From NCBI RefSeq assembly GCF_000299035.1, contig NZ_JH921522.1, forward strand, positions 1-64,000: a DNA stretch of 64,000 bases, written 5' to 3'. The position numbers and the translations under genes were made by a program. This document shows positions 1 through 8,746 of the stretch, piece by piece (within the stretch, counting starts at the first letter, position 1; the number at the start of each line of letters is the position of its first letter). Origin of the DNA: Bacillus bingmayongensis. GTDB lineage: Bacteria; Bacillota; Bacilli; Bacillales; Bacillaceae_G. The notes beneath the pieces were generated by a model that saw only the letters and a list, made by a program, of their open reading frames with translations, searched no databases and was not told the DNA's origin.

Positions 1-35
1 CAAACCAGGTGCTCTACCAAGCTGAGCCACTTCCC
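1..35 (-). tRNA. tRNA-Pro (UGG), partial
   Basis: The reverse strand reads as the 5' acceptor, D arm and start of the anticodon arm of a proline tRNA (CGGGAAGTGGCTCAG). The window edge cuts the gene inside the anticodon loop, so the UGG anticodon is inferred from the TTTGG context and is only partly visible. It is the last visible gene of the tRNA operon. Confidence 0.85.
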
Positions 36-39
36 GTTA

Positions 40-116
40 TGGCGCGCCCGAGAGGAGTCGAACCCCTAACCTCTTGATCCGTAGTCAAACGCTCTATCCA
101 ATTGAGCTACGGGCGC
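40..116 (-). tRNA. tRNA-Arg (ACG)
   Basis: Complete cloverleaf on the minus strand with acceptor GCGCCCG/CGGGCGC, T-loop GGTTCGACT and anticodon ACG at 80-82. The 3' CCA is encoded (TGG at 40-42 on the plus strand). Confidence 0.96.
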
Positions 117-209
117 TTATTCATGATGTTTTGTCATCGTTGTGTTTTGGCGACTCAATTATCTTATCACACTGCATTTTTAAATGCAAGCACTTTTTTA
201 TTTTTTCTT

Positions 210-295
<86 letters not shown>

Positions 296-299
296 ATAA

Positions 300-380
300 T
301 GCGGGTGAAGGGAGTCGAACCCCCACGCCAAAGGCGCCAGATCCTAAGTCTGGTGCGTCTGCCAATTCCGCCACACCCGC
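300..380 (-). tRNA. tRNA-Leu (UAG)
   Basis: Class II tRNA with a long variable arm, acceptor GCGGGTG/CACCCGC and anticodon TAG within CCAGACTTAGGATCTGG. Unlike its neighbours the 3' CCA is not encoded (the sequence continues ATTATG), so CCA must be added after transcription. Confidence 0.95.
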
Positions 381-393
381 GGATTATTATAAA

Positions 394-469
394 TGGTGAG
401 CCATGAAGGACTCGAACCTTCGACCCTCTGATTAAAAGTCAGATGCTCTACCAACTGAGCTAATGGCTC
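394..469 (-). tRNA. tRNA-Lys (UUU)
   Basis: Full 76-nt cloverleaf with acceptor GAGCCAT/ATGGCTC, anticodon TTT and encoded CCA. Confidence 0.96.
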
Positions 470-474
470 GTAAA

Positions 475-549
475 TGGCTGGGCTAGCTGGATTCGAACCA
501 GCGCATGACGGAGTCAAAGTCCGTTGCCTTACCGCTTGGCTATAGCCCA
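475..549 (-). tRNA. tRNA-Gln (UUG)
   Basis: Cloverleaf with acceptor TGGGCTA/TAGCCCA, anticodon TTG and encoded CCA. It is separated from tRNA-Lys by only 5 nt. Confidence 0.96.
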
Positions 550-633
550 TCGAAAGATATTCCTTTTTAGTGACAAAAATCATTATATCACGATTAGCAA
601 TAAAAAACAACTGCTTATTAGCAGAAGTTAAAA

Positions 634-709
634 TGGCGGTCCCGACCGGGGTCGAACCGGCGATCTCCTGCGTGACAGGCAGGCATGTTAACCACTACAC
701 CACGGGACC
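634..709 (-). tRNA. tRNA-Asp (GUC)
   Basis: Cloverleaf with acceptor GGTCCCG/CGGGACC, anticodon GTC and encoded CCA. Confidence 0.96.
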
Positions 710-711
710 AT

Positions 712-788
<77 letters not shown>

Positions 789-820
789 ACGATACTATTT
801 ATATACTTATATTTAATATA

Positions 821-896
821 TGGTGGAGGATGACGGGATCGAACCGCCGACCCCCTGCTTGTAAGGCAGGTGCTCTCCCAGCTGAGCTAATCCTCC
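821..896 (-). tRNA. tRNA-Val (UAC)
   Basis: Cloverleaf with acceptor GGAGGAT/ATCCTCC, anticodon TAC and encoded CCA. Confidence 0.96.
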
Positions 897-901
897 GAAA
901 G

Positions 902-976
902 TGGTGACCCGTACGGGATTCGAACCCGTGTTACCGCCGTGAAAGGGCGGTGTCTTAACCACTTGACCAACGGGCC
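902..976 (-). tRNA. tRNA-Glu (UUC)
   Basis: Cloverleaf starting GGCCCGTTGGTCAAG, anticodon TTC, encoded CCA. Confidence 0.96.
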
Positions 977-984
977 AATATGAA

Positions 985-1075
985 TGGCAGAGAAGAAGGG
1001 ATTCGAACCCTCGCACCGCGTTAGCGATCTACTCCCTTAGCAGGGGAGCCCCTTGAGCCACTTGGGTACTTCTCT
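985..1075 (-). tRNA. tRNA-Ser (GCU)
   Basis: Class II tRNA with a long variable arm. Acceptor AGAGAAG/CTTCTCT, anticodon GCT in CTGCTAA, encoded CCA. Confidence 0.95.
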
Positions 1076-1078
1076 GTA

Positions 1079-1153
1079 TGGCTCCGCAGGTAGGACTCGA
1101 ACCTACGACCGATCGGTTAACAGCCGATAGCTCTACCACTGAGCTACTGCGGA
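1079..1153 (-). tRNA. tRNA-Asn (GUU)
   Basis: First gene of the tRNA operon. Acceptor TCCGCAG/CTGCGGA, anticodon GTT, encoded CCA. The Asn-Ser-Glu-Val-fMet-Asp order is the usual Bacillus cluster order, but no 5S rRNA gene lies upstream here. Confidence 0.96.
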
Positions 1154-1171
1154 ATAATAAAGACAATTTAC

Positions 1172-1200
1172 ATCTTATATAAATTCATATTATAAGTCAA
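1172..1200 (-). promoter_or_regulatory. tRNA operon promoter P2
   Basis: On the minus strand TTGACT (1200-1195), a 17-bp spacer and TAAGAT (1177-1172), about 19 nt before the first base of tRNA-Asn. Good sigma-A match. Confidence 0.75.
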
Positions 1201-1240
1201 GTCGCTTATACAATATCTTGTACAAACGTGACATGTTTAT

Positions 1241-1269
1241 AATATACTGGATTGATTTTTAACTGTCAA
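1241..1269 (-). promoter_or_regulatory. tRNA operon promoter P1
   Basis: On the minus strand a perfect TTGACA (1269-1264), a 17-bp spacer and TATATT (1246-1241). It overlaps the 3' end of the sprT-like gene and sits about 70 bp upstream of P2, the tandem arrangement typical of stable RNA operons. Confidence 0.75.
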
Positions 1270-1723
1270 GGTGTTTTTTTATCTCTTTTAATCTACCCTT
1301 ACACTTCCCGCAAACATATCTTTTTGTATTAATTTGACGTCTTCTTACATATCGAAGAGTACATGCTATACATTCATACACATGTGTTTTAGACTCTTTT
1401 CTCACTCCCGCTATCCGCTTACAAAATCTAGGGGCTCCAACCTCCTTCAATAACTGACGAAAATCTCGATCACGATGTTGATACCCTCTTCCCATAATAT
1501 GCAAATGATAATGACACAGCTCATGCTTAATAATACCAATTAGTTCTTCTTTTCCATACACTTCATAATAACGATAGTTTAATTCTATATTATGACTTCG
1601 TAACAAATACCTCCCACCAGTTGTACGTAGTCGTTTATTGAACATTGCTTTATGCAAAAAAGCCCTCCCGAAATATTGTAACGATATTTCTTCTACAAGT
1701 CTTTGAATTTCTTTTCCATCCAT
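1259..1723 (-). CDS. SprT-like zinc metalloprotease family protein
   Basis: 154-residue protein of the SprT family (B. subtilis YdcK type). A HELCH zinc-binding motif lies at about residues 67-71 with further histidines behind it, and four cysteines at about 118, 121, 138 and 141 form a C-terminal zinc ribbon. Start ATG follows a GGGGG ribosome site with 7-nt spacing. It sits between tex/cmpA and the tRNA cluster, the same place as ydcK in B. subtilis. Its substrate cannot be told from sequence. The tRNA promoter P1 overlaps its last codons. Confidence 0.85.
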   Translation of the reverse strand: MDGKEIQRLVEEISLQYFGRAFLHKAMFNKRLRTTGGRYLLRSHNIELNYRYYEVYGKEELIGIIKHELCHYHLHIMGRGYQHRDRDFRQLLKEVGAPRFCKRIAGVRKESKTHVYECIACTLRYVRRRQINTKRYVCGKCKGRLKEIKKHLDS

Positions 1724-1978
1724 TTTTATTCCCCCAAAAACTAAAAATAAACTTACACTTTTCTTCTTTCTTATACATATATTAAATAGTACATATACCC
1801 ATCCTCATTCAAAAAGCGCAGCTTCTATAAACCGTCTTCTCCCTCATCCGTTCATAGAACTTCGCTAACCAAACTCTTATAAGCAGTTCCCAAGATTGAG
1901 TTTTCCATTTACTTTGAATCTTTATCTTGGTCTATGGGGACTACTTGTTAGAGCCGGATTAAACAAGGAGGGATTCTT

Positions 1979-2095
1979 ATGCCTACGTGGCTCCGAAAAC
2001 AAATGCAGCGTGCATATTTTGAAAAAAACCGGTATCAAATTAAGTTACTAAATGAATGCTGGTTTTATTATAGCAAAACACATCAAAATTCCTGA
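1979..2095 (+). CDS. cmpA: Cortex morphogenetic protein CmpA
   Basis: A 38-codon gene with a strong AAGGAGGG site 6 nt upstream of the ATG. The product starts MPTWLRKQMQ and carries the YQIKLLNECW core of CmpA, the small sporulation protein that acts with ClpXP in quality control of spore coat and cortex assembly in B. subtilis. Its place between the sprT-like gene and tex matches the B. subtilis locus. The TGA stop overlaps the first base of a partial bcr1-like repeat. No sigma-E promoter could be placed with confidence. Confidence 0.9.
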   Translation: MPTWLRKQMQRAYFEKNRYQIKLLNECWFYYSKTHQNS

Positions 2096-2150
2096 TAAAG
2101 TGAACGTTTAATCAGTGGGGGATGAAGCCTCCCCCACCGATTAAAATCCC
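2095..2150 (+). repeat. Partial bcr1-like repeat
   Basis: Begins ATAAAGTGAACGTTTAATC directly at the cmpA stop codon and contains GTGGGGG...CCCCCAC, the first arm and hairpin of the full elements at 23392 and 27202. The second half is missing. Confidence 0.6.
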
Positions 2151-2168
2151 ACTAACCATCCGTTCACG

Positions 2169-2194
2169 AAAAAAGAGCAGCGCTACACCTGCTC
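2169..2194 (-). terminator. Terminator of tex
   Basis: On the minus strand GAGCAG...CTGCTC stem followed by TTTTTT, just after the tex stop codon. Confidence 0.8.
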
Positions 2195-2205
2195 TCTTCC
2201 CATTC

Positions 2206-4374
2206 TTATTCAATAGGTAACATCGATAAGGCAACACGTCCTTTTTTCATATCAACATCATCTACCCATACCTTTACAATTTGTCCAACAGAGACCACAT
2301 CTAACGGGTGCTTCACAAACTGTTTGCTCAGTTTAGAAATATGCACTAAACCATCTTGTTTCACACCAATATCGACAAATGCGCCAAAGTCAACAACATT
2401 TCGAACAGTTCCTTCCAACTCCATGCCACGCTTTAAATCTTCTAATTTGAGAATGCCCTTTTTCAAAAGTGGTTTTGGCAATTCATCACGCATATCTCGT
2501 TCTGGACTAATTAAAGCGTCTATAATATCGATTAATGTCGGCTCACCAATATTCGTCTCTTGAGATAATTTAGAAAGCTCCACTCCTTCTAAACACTGTT
2601 GTAAATGTGGTTGTCCTACATCATTAATCGATAACCCTAAACTTTTTAATAGTAATTCAACATTTTTATACTGCTCTGGATGAATACCCGTTCTATCAAG
2701 TGGATTTTCACCTTCTAGTATACGTAAGAAACCAATGCATTGTTCATACGTTTTGGCACCTAGCCGTGGTATTTTCTTTAACTCTGTGCGCTTTGTAAAT
2801 TTTCCATCTTCTTCACGTTTACTTACAATATTTTTCGCAACTGTTTTTGATAATCCCGAAACGTATTGCAATAACGCTACAGAAGCTGTATTCACATTCA
2901 CTCCTACTTGGTTAACAGCTGTTTCCACGACAAATGTTAATGATTCATTTAATCTCTTTTGTGATACATCATGCTGATATTGTCCTACCCCAACTGATTT
3001 TGGATCAATTTTCACAAGTTCGGCAAGCGGATCTTGCAGACGTCTTCCAATCGAAACAGCACTTCTTTCCTCAACTTGAAACTCTGGAAATTCTTCACGA
3101 GCCAAATCAGAAGCTGAATATACACTAGCACCAGCTTCATTGACAATAATATAAAATACGTCTTGCTGTACTAATTGTAAAACATCTACTATAAACTCTT
3201 CCGTCTCTCTAGAAGCCGTACCATTTCCAATCGCAATCATCTGAACCTGATATTTTTCTATAATAGAAATAACTTTTGTTTTTGCATCTTCATATTTTCG
3301 AACAGGTGGATGCGGGTAAATGACATCAATATGCAGAACTTTCCCTGTATCATCTACTACCGCTAACTTACATCCTGTTCGATACGCAGGATCTACCGCT
3401 AATACTACCTTCCCTTTCATCGGTGGCTGTAATAATAAATTACGTAAATTCTCAGAAAAAATGTGAATTGCTTGCTCTTCTGCCGTTTCAGTTAATTCTT
3501 TACGAATCTCCCTTTCGATTGACGGTTGAATTAATCGCTTATATCCATCTTCAATTGCTAATTGTACATACAATGCACTTTTGGAGGATTCATCACGAAT
3601 CACTTTTTTATGTAGAAAACGCACAACCTCTTCTGTTGGTGGAATAACAACAACTTTTAGTACTTCTTCCTTCTCGCCACGATTTATAGCTAACACACGA
3701 TGCGGTACAATTTTTTGGATTGGCTCTTCATAACCGTAATACATCTCATATATGTTTTTTTCATCTTTCTCTTCATCTTTTACAGAGGAAGACATCATTC
3801 CTTTTTTGAAAGTAATATTGCGAATCCAACTACGATATGCAGCATCATCTGATACGATTTCTGCAATAATATCTTGAGCGCCTTGCAATGCTTCTTCGGC
3901 AGATTGTACTTCTTTCTCGATATTCACAAATCCCTTTGCCTTATCTTTTGGGTCTTCTTTTGTAAATAGAAGTAACCACTCCGCTAACGGCTCGAGTCCC
4001 TTATCCTTTGCAATTGTCGCTTTTGTTCTTCTTTTTTCTTTATAAGGACGATACAAATCTTCTACTTCTTGTAGTTTTGTTGCAGATACAATATGACGAC
4101 GTAACTCTTCTGTTAATTTTCCCTTTTCATGAATCAGACGAAGAACCTCTTCTTTTCGATCTTCAAGTTGCATCATATATTGCCATCTTTCTAAGATGGT
4201 ACGAATTTGCACTTCATCTAGAGAACCTGTCCATTCTTTTCGGTAACGAGCAATAAATGGAACTGTGTTACCTTCTTCTGTTAATTGAATAACATGACGA
4301 ACTTGCTTTTCTGTAAAGCCTAATTCTTTCACTAGCATTTTCATTAACGCTTGTCGATTATCTACCGTTTCCAT
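2206..4374 (-). CDS. tex: Tex family RNA-binding transcription accessory protein
   Basis: 722-residue Tex (B. subtilis YdcI). In order: an N-terminal helical Tex region, a YqgF/RNase H-like domain (about 320-440, VVLAVDPAYRTGCKLAVVDD), a helix-hairpin-helix region (about 480-560, KKIPRLGAKTYEQC) and a C-terminal S1 RNA-binding domain (about 645-715, GTVRNVVDFGAFVDIGVKQD). Full family length. The start is uncertain by two codons: an in-frame TTG at 4380 lies 6 nt from AGGAGG, while the ATG at 4374 lies 12 nt away. Downstream of the ndoAI-ndoA pair with a terminator between. Confidence 0.93.
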   Translation of the reverse strand: METVDNRQALMKMLVKELGFTEKQVRHVIQLTEEGNTVPFIARYRKEWTGSLDEVQIRTILERWQYMMQLEDRKEEVLRLIHEKGKLTEELRRHIVSATKLQEVEDLYRPYKEKRRTKATIAKDKGLEPLAEWLLLFTKEDPKDKAKGFVNIEKEVQSAEEALQGAQDIIAEIVSDDAAYRSWIRNITFKKGMMSSSVKDEEKDEKNIYEMYYGYEEPIQKIVPHRVLAINRGEKEEVLKVVVIPPTEEVVRFLHKKVIRDESSKSALYVQLAIEDGYKRLIQPSIEREIRKELTETAEEQAIHIFSENLRNLLLQPPMKGKVVLAVDPAYRTGCKLAVVDDTGKVLHIDVIYPHPPVRKYEDAKTKVISIIEKYQVQMIAIGNGTASRETEEFIVDVLQLVQQDVFYIIVNEAGASVYSASDLAREEFPEFQVEERSAVSIGRRLQDPLAELVKIDPKSVGVGQYQHDVSQKRLNESLTFVVETAVNQVGVNVNTASVALLQYVSGLSKTVAKNIVSKREEDGKFTKRTELKKIPRLGAKTYEQCIGFLRILEGENPLDRTGIHPEQYKNVELLLKSLGLSINDVGQPHLQQCLEGVELSKLSQETNIGEPTLIDIIDALISPERDMRDELPKPLLKKGILKLEDLKRGMELEGTVRNVVDFGAFVDIGVKQDGLVHISKLSKQFVKHPLDVVSVGQIVKVWVDDVDMKKGRVALSMLPIE

Positions 4375-4396
4375 ATACAACCGAAACCTCCTCTAA

Positions 4397-4427
4397 TAAA
4401 AAAAGTTGCCCCTTAAAGAGAGCAACT
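4397..4427 (-). terminator. Terminator of ndoAI-ndoA
   Basis: AGTTGC...GCAACT stem (4404-4427) followed on the minus strand by a run of seven T. Confidence 0.82.
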
Positions 4428-4439
4428 TAAACTGCCGAT

Positions 4440-4790
4440 TTAAAAATCTATTAGTCCTAAACTAATTTGCAGAGCTTCATCTACACGACTCATCATCACT
4501 TCATCTAAATGAGTGATTTTGTCCGTTAAGCGCTGTTTATCGATTGTTCGGATTTGCTCAAGCAAGATAACCGAATCCCTCTCAAACCCGTACTTTTTCG
4601 CATCAATTTCCACATGTGTGGGCAATTTTGCTTTCTGAATCTGTGCAGTAATAGCCGCCACAATCACAGTCGGACTAAAACGATTTCCGATGTCATTTTG
4701 AATGACAAGAACCGGACGAACGCCTCCTTGCTCAGAACCAACAACTGGGGAAAGGTCTGCAAAATACACGTCGCCGCGTTTTACAATCAA
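4440..4790 (-). CDS. ndoA: Type II toxin, mRNA interferase NdoA (MazF/PemK family)
   Basis: 116 residues, the length of EndoA/MazF toxins. It starts [20 protein letters not shown] and has the conserved [12 protein letters not shown] segment with the family arginine. MazF proteins cleave single-stranded mRNA at short sequences (UACAU for the Bacillus enzyme) and are held inactive by the antitoxin. The gene starts 4 nt after the antitoxin stop, so the two are translationally linked. Position downstream of alr is as in B. subtilis. Confidence 0.95.
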   Translation of the reverse strand: MIVKRGDVYFADLSPVVGSEQGGVRPVLVIQNDIGNRFSPTVIVAAITAQIQKAKLPTHVEIDAKKYGFERDSVILLEQIRTIDKQRLTDKITHLDEVMMSRVDEALQISLGLIDF

Positions 4791-4794
4791 AATA

Positions 4795-5082
4795 TTACCC
4801 CCCGCTAACTAAGCGTTCTACTGTATGAGCTGCTTCATACTCTGCTAAGAAAGCTTCAGATGCAATACCAAGATTAATTTTTCCCATTTCAATATACCCA
4901 CGTCGCATGGATTCATGTTGGTAGCGTTTCTTCGTCTTATGTTGACGCAATAACAGTTGTGTTGCCTGGCAAATTAGTTCATGGCGATTCTTATTCTCTT
5001 GTTTTCCAATTCCGTCCAATTCCGTTACCACTTGCTTCGGCAACCGAACCACGATTTCAGTAGTTACACTTGATTCGGACAC
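4795..5082 (-). CDS. ndoAI: Antitoxin NdoAI (EndoAI, MazE-like)
   Basis: 95-residue antitoxin with an N-terminal ribbon-helix-helix DNA-binding part (about 8-50, [16 protein letters not shown]) and a C-terminal toxin-binding tail. Start is GTG, preceded by GGAGGTG. It neutralises NdoA and may repress its own operon. Upstream is a 250-bp gap to alr with no clear terminator. Confidence 0.93.
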   Translation of the reverse strand: MSESSVTTEIVVRLPKQVVTELDGIGKQENKNRHELICQATQLLLRQHKTKKRYQHESMRRGYIEMGKINLGIASEAFLAEYEAAHTVERLVSGG

Positions 5083-5332
5083 AAAAATACACCTCCACCG
5101 TCAACTACACACCCAAATATATATATGACACCTATTGTAATAATACCATTGTATGGGGCCTGTTGCAAAGACTTCCTTATTCCTTGTTTATGTTTTCCAA
5201 TTCACAAACAAAACATTCACTTTCTTTTACTTTTTATCTCTTTCTAATAAGAAATGAAACGAAATTCCCATCCACGGGAGCTTCCATCACTTTTGATAAC
5301 TAACAGGTAATGGCTATCGCAAAAATACTTAC

Positions 5333-6502
5333 TTATATATCATTTAAATAATTTATGACTTCGACAACTTTACCATCTCGTATAAATATACGAGGAACTC
5401 GAAAGCTTATTGTTGTAATAATTTCATAGTTAATGGTTCCTGAATACTCCGCAACCTCAGTCGCACTAATATATTGGTCACCCTGTCTTCCGATAAGCGT
5501 TACCTTTGTTCCAAGGGAGACCTCACAAGGAAGGTGGATCATAAATTGATCCATTGTAACCCGGCCTACAATAGGAACTCTTTTCCCATTCACAAGTACT
5601 TTAAATCCTTGCAATCTTCTAAGCCAACCATCTGCATACCCAATCGGTACCGTTGCTATCCACTCTTCCGTCTTCGTCCGATAAGTGACACCATAACTAA
5701 TTCCATCACCTTTAATAACTTGTTTAATATGAGCAACTCTCGTATGAAGTGAAAGAGCAGGTTCTAATTTAATCGGTAAAAAAGGGCGTATTTCTACAGA
5801 AGGTGATAATCCATACATTGCAATCCCTAGTCTAACAGCATTGAATGTAATGCCATGAAACCTCATAGCAGCTGCACTATTAGCCGCATGAATGAACTCT
5901 GGATCTACTCCAAATTCCTCAAGCCAACTTAACTGTTCCAAAAACGTATTATATTGCTTATCAAAATAATAGGTTTCCACTTCATCCGCTGTTGAAAAAT
6001 GCGTATACACTCCTTCTAATTCAAAAGATGGAGCATATTTTAAGCTATGCAAAAACCCTTTAAGTTCTTTACGTTCTCGAATTCCAATTCTTCCCATACC
6101 ACTATCGAAATTAATATGAAAACGTAACGGTACCGCGCTATCCCAAATTTCTACAGCTTCCTCGACCCACTCTTTTTGAAAAACAGTTAATGCCACATCA
6201 TTTTCAGCAGCTACATTCACAACACGTGGTGATGAAGGACCTAATACTAAAATTGGCGCGGTAATACCTGCTCGGCGAAGTACTAATGCCTCATCCAAAA
6301 AGGCAACAGCTAGCCTTGTTGCCCCGGCCTCTAACGCAGTTCTGGCTACAGGAACATAGTCATGTCCATATGCATTCCCTTTTACTACAGCAAAAATCTC
6401 AACTCTTTCCGGAATGAGTTCTTTAATGCGCGTTACATTGTTGTAAATTGCATCCAAATTCACTTCTACCCACGTATCACGGTAAAATGATGATTCTTCC
6501 AT
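5333..6502 (-). CDS. alr: Alanine racemase
   Basis: 389-residue PLP enzyme converting L- to D-alanine for peptidoglycan. The PLP lysine lies in AVVKGNAYGH (Lys41) and the catalytic tyrosine region in GDGISYGVTYRT. Fold type III barrel followed by a C-terminal beta domain. The substrate path links to ddl and murF downstream in this window, which use D-Ala. Located between the ydcC-like gene and ndoAI as in B. subtilis dal. Confidence 0.96.
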   Translation of the reverse strand: MEESSFYRDTWVEVNLDAIYNNVTRIKELIPERVEIFAVVKGNAYGHDYVPVARTALEAGATRLAVAFLDEALVLRRAGITAPILVLGPSSPRVVNVAAENDVALTVFQKEWVEEAVEIWDSAVPLRFHINFDSGMGRIGIRERKELKGFLHSLKYAPSFELEGVYTHFSTADEVETYYFDKQYNTFLEQLSWLEEFGVDPEFIHAANSAAAMRFHGITFNAVRLGIAMYGLSPSVEIRPFLPIKLEPALSLHTRVAHIKQVIKGDGISYGVTYRTKTEEWIATVPIGYADGWLRRLQGFKVLVNGKRVPIVGRVTMDQFMIHLPCEVSLGTKVTLIGRQGDQYISATEVAEYSGTINYEIITTISFRVPRIFIRDGKVVEVINYLNDI

Positions 6503-6584
6503 AAAACAACACTTCCTTATATACGATATGCGAAGCTCATTCTTTTATATTCGTCTTTTTATGAAATCCATCCCTCAAAACAAG

Positions 6585-6614
6585 AAAAAACGTGGTGCAT
6601 ATACTTCACCACGT
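6585..6614 (-). terminator. Terminator of the acpS/ydcC-like genes
   Basis: ACGTGGTG...CACCACGT stem with six T on the minus strand, immediately after the lipoprotein gene. Confidence 0.85.
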
Positions 6615-6623
6615 CTAAGAAGT

Positions 6624-7640
6624 TTATTTCTCCTGCTTTGCTGCGACAGAACGAGCTATCATTAACAGCTCATCTGATTTTAAACCTTTAGACACGAGCA
6701 TATATTCCACTCCGTCATGCGACCATGTTAATGAATCTTTTGCTAGGGCACCAATTGTAAAACCAAGATCGACTAACTCTCCACTTACACTTATTGACGC
6801 TGAAGCTTCAGCAACCTTCGCTTTTTCTTGTATTAATGTAAAAGATTTCTTATTTCCAGTGTATGTGAGTATCGCACGCTTGCCACTGTCTGTCTTCAAC
6901 TCTTTCTCTTCATTTAAAACCATCCCTTGCGGAGTATCACGTGGATATAGAACAGCAAATGGTTTGTCTTCTTTCACAGTTGTTTGTACATCCACTTGCG
7001 CCCTTGACATATTTTGTTTCGTATCAAATGCACCCTTATCAAATTTTGTATCAAACTTCACTTTTGAAAAATCTACTTTCACAAGAACATTTTGATCATT
7101 ATCCATCAATTTTACCGAAACGGGTGCTAAATCACTTTTATTAAATTTAATTTCTTGCTTCGGTAGCATATTTTGATGGTGATAATTCGTTTTTGTCTTA
7201 AACACATAATATTTATCTGTTTTCTCAAATGAAAGATTTTTCTCATCCTGTAAGATGTCTCTTACAAGTGACTCATATAAGTAAGCCTGACTGCTATTTT
7301 GCGGCCAGTCGCTTTGAAATCGAAAACTTTTATTAAGAGCTGGTGTTAACACAAATACACCTTCATTATTTCTTAAAATGATTTGACTCTGATCTTTCTT
7401 TGTATTTTTTAAATTTACACGATAATAAGAAGGTTCTTTATGCCAAACTTCCACATTATACTCTTGTGGTTCATTTCCCGTTTTAATAGATAATTTCGCT
7501 TCTGCTTGATAACTTTTCATACCCTTAACCTTGGCTTCTAAATCTCGTACGACATCTTCTTGTTTTTTTTCCATACAACCCGCTAACACGAAAACGGTCA
7601 ATAAACCGACAATAACTAAAAATAGCCGCCTTTTCATCAT
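6624..7640 (-). CDS. LolA/YdcC-like sporulation lipoprotein
   Basis: 338-residue lipoprotein. An AGGGG site 6 nt ahead selects the MMKRRLF start over an upstream in-frame extension. Signal peptide ends in the lipobox VLAGC (Cys22), so it is anchored outside the membrane. The rest resembles the LolA-like beta-barrel half of B. subtilis YdcC, a gene of the sporulation mother-cell programme. The exact function is not established. Lies between acpS and alr, as ydcC does. Confidence 0.82.
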   Translation of the reverse strand: MMKRRLFLVIVGLLTVFVLAGCMEKKQEDVVRDLEAKVKGMKSYQAEAKLSIKTGNEPQEYNVEVWHKEPSYYRVNLKNTKKDQSQIILRNNEGVFVLTPALNKSFRFQSDWPQNSSQAYLYESLVRDILQDEKNLSFEKTDKYYVFKTKTNYHHQNMLPKQEIKFNKSDLAPVSVKLMDNDQNVLVKVDFSKVKFDTKFDKGAFDTKQNMSRAQVDVQTTVKEDKPFAVLYPRDTPQGMVLNEEKELKTDSGKRAILTYTGNKKSFTLIQEKAKVAEASASISVSGELVDLGFTIGALAKDSLTWSHDGVEYMLVSKGLKSDELLMIARSVAAKQEK

Positions 7641-7730
7641 TTCAGCCCCTTTGCCCCTATAAATGAATGGAAGATATTTCTTCCTTATCGCTAACTCAAA
7701 TATATGAGACAAAGATATAAAATATGCAGA

Positions 7731-8090
7731 CTAGCGTGACGAGCTTTCTAAAACAACCTGGGCCACTGCAAACTCTCTACTATGACTGATTGACAGATGA
7801 ACGATATGCTCCGTATTTGCAGCGAGAATCGGCTTGCCTCTATCATCATTTTTTATTTCAATATCTAAAAAGCTTACTTCTTTTCCGATACCAGTTCCAA
7901 CCGCTTTAGAATACGCTTCTTTCGCTGCAAACCTTCCCGCTACAAATTCTACAAGACGATTCCCTTTTAATTCAGAAGCAACACTACGTTCCTCCTCAGT
8001 TAAAATACGCTCCATAAATTTAAGCTTTCCATCTAGCATTTTTTCAATTCGATTCAGTTCGATAATATCAATTCCAATCCCTATAATCAT
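7731..8090 (-). CDS. acpS: Holo-[acyl-carrier-protein] synthase
   Basis: 119-residue AcpS that moves 4'-phosphopantetheine from CoA to Ser of acyl carrier protein. Metal-binding motifs are present: [10 protein letters not shown] near the N-terminus (Asp8) and [14 protein letters not shown] (Glu near 58). Usual length for the trimeric Bacillus enzyme. Confidence 0.95.
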   Translation of the reverse strand: MIIGIGIDIIELNRIEKMLDGKLKFMERILTEEERSVASELKGNRLVEFVAGRFAAKEAYSKAVGTGIGKEVSFLDIEIKNDDRGKPILAANTEHIVHLSISHSREFAVAQVVLESSSR

Positions 8091-8182
8091 TTCAAAAGTC
8101 CCCTTCTTCTATTTATCTTCCTTCATTCATATTGTAAGAATAACAGAGAATCTTTCTGATGCAAAAGGAGTGAAAATATAAA

Positions 8183-8743
8183 ATGCCAATTCCATATATG
8201 CGGACTCCCTTACAACCCGTCGTTCTCTCTTTACTTTGCTTGCAACTAATCATGATGATACTTGGAGATTTTTTCTTTCCTACTTTAGCTGCTTACAATG
8301 AATATATTTCTAAAGGTGAATGGTGGCGGTTTATAACCTCTCTATTTATACATGTAGACTTTCAGCACTTTCTTTCTAATAGCATTTGTCTATTTCTGCT
8401 CGGTCAATCTATCGAAAAACAACTAGGCAGCATTCGCTTCCCTATTTTATTTTTCGCCGCCGGCATTAGCGGCAATATTTTTTCTTATATTATTATGCCC
8501 ATCGGGTATGTTCATGCCGGCGCATCAGGTGGTATTTTCGGATTACTTGGTTCACAACTTTTTCTTTTGTATAGTCGCCACCAGTCTTCTCAGCCAAAAG
8601 AATTAGTTTTCTTTTCTTCAATTATATTTCTATTACTTCTTTTCACCTTCTCTAATCCTTCCGCTAATCCTATTAGCCATTTAACTGGACTACTAATTGG
8701 TGGTATTTGCACTCCATTTTTAACAAAAGAAAAGATGGTGTAG
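8183..8743 (+). CDS. Rhomboid family intramembrane serine protease
   Basis: 186-residue polytopic membrane protein with the rhomboid catalytic dyad: Ser115 in GASGGIFG and His166 in SHLTGLL. The L1-loop WWR (47-49) and HVDFQHFLSN region are also present. It is a minimal six-helix rhomboid, divergent from acpS as ydcA is in B. subtilis. The GGAG site is about 12 nt from the ATG, longer than usual. Substrate unknown. Confidence 0.9.
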   Translation: MPIPYMRTPLQPVVLSLLCLQLIMMILGDFFFPTLAAYNEYISKGEWWRFITSLFIHVDFQHFLSNSICLFLLGQSIEKQLGSIRFPILFFAAGISGNIFSYIIMPIGYVHAGASGGIFGLLGSQLFLLYSRHQSSQPKELVFFSSIIFLLLLFTFSNPSANPISHLTGLLIGGICTPFLTKEKMV

Positions 8744-8746
8744 AGC

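Noticed and set aside
1154-1258. 5S rRNA gene expected before tRNA-Asn
   Set aside because: The interval is an AT-rich promoter region without 5S sequence.
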